Shown piece after piece: positions 60,782 to 64,000 of a DNA stretch of 64,000 nt (positions within the stretch are counted from its first letter, which is position 1; each line of letters begins with the position of its first letter). Both the position numbers and the translations under genes were made by a program. The notes under the pieces are model-generated. The model ran no database searches. It was not told where the DNA came from and saw only the letters and a program-made list of their open reading frames with translations. Origin of the DNA: Agapanthus africanus (taxonomy: Eukaryota; Streptophyta; Magnoliopsida; Asparagales; Amaryllidaceae); contig CM057337.1 of assembly GCA_030015575.1 (NCBI GenBank), forward strand, positions 381,013,582-381,077,581, written 5' to 3'.

Positions 60782-63579
60782 TAGGGCCATCTGTAGCAGT
60801 GGTTGCAGTATCTCATACTCAACCATCCCATAAAAATCTCTCTCTGGGAATAGGCCTTCGTAAGTGGATCCTCCGTGTTGTCCTCTGAGTCTACTCTCCT
60901 AACCTCGATCACCCTGGAGATCAACCATCTCCATGATCAGGTAATACTGTCTTAGAATATGTCTGGATCACTGATGGGACGGACGTTCCTTGGCATAAGC
61001 CACAACTCCATTGTCTCACAATGGGAGGAACTAAGTTCATCTCATGAACTAATATACACCCAGACAGCCTCTTTGGTAGCATCTTAAGTAGCGACATATT
61101 CAGCCTTTAATCGTCTAGTATGCCACGGTATCTAGCTTGGAACTCTTCCAACATACCGTCCCTTTACTGAGGGTAAAGGCAATGCCTGCGACTGACTTTC
61201 AGTCGTCCTTATCACCCTGGAACCCTTCCAGTGATTCTCCCCAGGATTGATTGATACCATCTCACTACAACTAGTGAGAATCCTAACATCCAATTAGATC
61301 TATCTCATAGATTCAAAACGCAGGATTTAGGAGGTATCACTTTGATCCTATATGGAGAATCATTGTGATAAGCGGAGATTGACCGAGCGTACCATAGGAA
61401 ACTACTTCCCTATCAAGAGTATGTCATCCACGTACTCTACGAGGATCATCACCATACTCCCTACTACCTTTTTGTATATACAAGGTTCATCTACCATTTG
61501 ATAATGTCAAACTGTTTGACTACTACATCAAAACAGATGTTCCAACTCCGCGATACCTGCTTTATCTTATAAAGCATCTTGTACATGTTTCCGCTGCTCC
61601 CACTGTCTACGAAGCCCTCTGGCTGTGTACTTATAGACATTCTTTTCTAAAACTTCATTTAGAAAAACAGTCATGGCACCCAACCGCCAGATATCGTAGT
61701 CATGGTATGTAGCCGTGGCAAGTGGGATCTGGATGGACTTAAGCATAGCCACTTGAAAAGGTTTCATCATTATCCAGGCCTGGTCGATGACGAAAAGCTT
61801 TAACAAGTCTAGCTTTGAAAGTCTCAACTTTTCCATCTACACCAAGTAATCTTCTCAAGATTTACTTGCTCCTGATGGGGATTTAACCCTTCAGATATAG
61901 CAGCCAAAGTCCATACTTTGTTGGTGTATAAGGATTCCATCTCAGATCGCTAAGCATCCAGCCATTCTTACAGAGTCCCTACTCTTGATGGCCAGCTCGA
62001 AACTAGTTGGGTCATCATCCCATGATGCATTCCTCGCTCCCACTGTCATAGAGTAATCGAAGTATCTCTCAGGTGGGTGAGGAACCCTACTAGATCGGCG
62101 GAGAGGCTGAGGTTCGTTGTTAACTATTGAATCCTTTGGTTCTATCAAATCATCAGCTGCAGTTTGTATAGCTGGAACATTTCCAGTTCTACATAACAGA
62201 TCTTGCCTAGAGCTTGTCCGGATTTTGCTTTTAGACATAGGCCGGACACCCCAAATCTTAACTAGCTTAAGACATGGGCTCTACCCTTTCCATATCACAT
62301 ATGAAGTGGTAGGCAACTGATTTGATTTGAACCCTATTCAATAGGTATGCATCTTCTCAAGTACATAACTCCCAAAAAGGAAATAGGTAACTCAGTAGTA
62401 CTCATTATAGAGCACACCTTATCATATAGGGTGTGATTGCTCCGCTCCGATATACCATCGTGCCATGGTGTATACGGAGGAGTAATGCTGAGAGAGAATC
62501 TCATTCTCCTTTAGAATAGTCCAAGAATTTCGCGCTCAAGTATTCTCCTCCTTGATCTCATCAAAGGACATAATACTTATACCCGTATTGGTTCTCTACT
62601 TCTAACTTATATTCTGTGAATACCTCAAAAGGTTCAGAGTTGTGTTTCAACAGGAACATATGTCTGAATCTTGAGAGATTATCAGAGAATGTAATGAAGT
62701 ACAAAGAACCGGTCTTGGCATATGTAGACAGGGGACTTTACATACATCAACATGTATCAATCCTAAGAGTTCACTAACTCTTTCTTTGTTTCCAGTAAAC
62801 GGAGCTATGGTCATCTTATCTCTGTGACATGACTGGCAAGTTTCATAAGATGTAAATTCAAACTGATTTAAATATGCATCTACATGTAACTTCAGCTAGT
62901 CGGGTCACATTGATATGACCTAGTCTACAATGCCTCAAGTAGGATTCGTTCATTTCTGAACTCTTCCTCTTGTGTGTGTTCCATATACTAAGAACTGTAG
63001 TTTGATTTAGAACATCAATGCTTTTAGATAACGTGCCTGATCCGATCAACTTTTGATATAGGAAATGTTCAAAACATTATCCAACTATACAAAATTTTAT
63101 CATTTCTTTACTAATAAAGAGATAGATATGATTTTGTATATCAGGTTCGGTATCTAATAACATTCGTTCAGAATCAATGTATTTGGAATACAGGGTGACA
63201 GTGACCAACAGACTTGGCTGCAACACTTGCCCCGTTTTCTGCCTCATGAAACTTATCACCCTTTCTCAGTTCTCTACCTTTCTGTAGCCCTATGTAACAG
63301 ATTACATATCTGGGATCCTGATCTGGTATCACATACCCAGGACGTAGAGGATACAGAGAAACAGTTCTTTGTAATGAACACACCCGAAGATGATGCATCA
63401 GCATGCACTCTCTTCGTTTGGGCGGCACGGAAAATCTGGTATTCCCCAATTTCCTGCTCTGTCTTATAACAATTTTAAGTTGGAGCGGGACCAACGTTCC
63501 CCAGCTCAGAATAACAAGCGGGTTCGGTCAATATTCCGTATTATTATCTTGATTAAGGCGTGATATGGTCGCTACCTGG
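60782..63579 (-). pseudogene. pol: Defective copia pol, element 5 (shared-lesion type)
   Basis: Same fragment order as elements 3 and 4, with integrase zinc-region LRHCRLGHIN (about 62970), RT and RNase H pieces. The shared lesions are the stop at 61950-61952, the 1-bp insertion at 61623-61639, the deletion of about 215 bp near 61273-61300, and that of about 97 bp at 61211-61248. A gap around 62160-62280 (GNVPAIQTAADDLIEP joined closely to SKIRTSSRQDLL) removes part of the integrase-RT linker, as in element 4 near 53090. Non-functional. Confidence 0.9.
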
Positions 63580-64000
63580 AGAGAGAGAGAAGAAAACACT
63601 CAGCGTATGCTCTTGCAAGATCAGATTGGTTTTTATTTTATCTAATCAGGATGGCTCCCATTGCTTTTTATCAAATCTTCCTTCAAACCCTAAAAGGAAA
63701 GACTAGCCGGGATTAATTACACGCTACAAGTTCGCCAATCTTTCAGCCAGGCCAGTGTCGGTACTTTGAGGGAGGTCCCCCGTGCTTTCGCACGAACCTA
63801 ATTAATGTAAACCTCGTTTTCCCAGAGGCGTAACCCCGTTGACACCTTTCTAGTCACCTACTTGATCGGCTAATTGTAATGTATAAAACTCTCCCAGGAG
63901 TAACTCTTACTCGCAGCGGGTATCGGGATCCAACTATCTCATAGAAGGTATGCAATCTCATTGCAAATTTCAACACTTGAAATTCCCGATAATATTTTGC
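63580..64000 (-). other. Start of the leader of element 5
   Basis: Matches the pol-proximal leader of elements 2-4, including the pyrimidine tract ending CCAG at 63575-63597 and the conserved block seen at 42001-42120 in element 2. The window ends here. Confidence 0.85.

Larger units (their letters stand above)
58565..64000 (-). mobile_element. Element 5: defective copia inserted in the LTR of element 4, runs off the window
   Basis: 3' LTR 58565-60766, polypurine tract 60767-60781, pol remnant 60782-63579, then the first 420 or so bases of leader. It is the innermost and therefore one of the more recent insertions on this side, although its pol is already defective in the same way as elements 3 and 4. 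Confidence 0.9.

Overview
This window is repeat-dense heterochromatic DNA from a flowering plant. All 64 kb can be read as long terminal repeat (LTR) retrotransposons inserted into one another. I found no host gene, tRNA, rRNA or CRISPR array. The plant assignment rests on Ty1/copia polyproteins of the Tork/Angela type, primer sites matching plant initiator-Met and Asp tRNAs, an Athila-like gag/protease, and LTRs bounded by TGTCACGACC / GGTCGTGACA as in Del/Tekay-type Ty3/gypsy elements. The species cannot be told.

Layout. The oldest layer is a large-LTR gypsy element on the minus strand. Its 5' LTR is 16216-19906, its primer site and leader are 16089-16215 plus 5127-5534, and a gag remnant runs to 2470. 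It was hit by four insertions: (a) a plus-strand relative whose 3' LTR end is 1-2469; (b) a solo copia LTR, 2927-5126, with target duplication CTTAA; (c) a complete plus-strand copia element, 5535-16088, with target duplication TACCC (element 1); (d) another plus-strand relative starting at 19907. Insertion (d) is itself interrupted at 22230 by a minus-strand Athila-like element with gag and protease but no reverse transcriptase (element 6, 22230-30782 and beyond). The far LTR of element 6 is interrupted at 30783 by copia element 3 (minus). The leader of element 3 was hit twice, by copia element 2 (36198-46779, minus, target duplication ACCCC) and by copia element 4 (49462 onward, minus). The 5' LTR of element 4 is interrupted at 58565 by copia element 5 (minus), which runs off the window. 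The nest is at least six layers deep.

The copia copies are one family: LTRs of about 2.2 kb, a Met-tRNA primer site, a leader of roughly 2.8-3.2 kb, then protease, integrase, reverse transcriptase and RNase H in one frame. None shows a gag or CCHC knuckle where one is expected. Element 2 is nearly intact in pol (one stop, two 1-bp shifts). Element 1 is an older, decayed copy. Elements 3, 4 and 5 share four identical pol lesions, so they descend from an already defective parent and were presumably moved in trans.

Most worth checking: the missing gag and the structured leader (GC hairpin, two-copy repeat, three copies of a short palindrome whose core is copy-specific, a polypyrimidine-AG tract just before pol); the shared lesions of elements 3-5; and the back-to-back inverted gypsy LTRs at 16216-22229, which could yield hairpin RNA. 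No wholly new system was identified. All coordinates and mismatch counts were read by eye.
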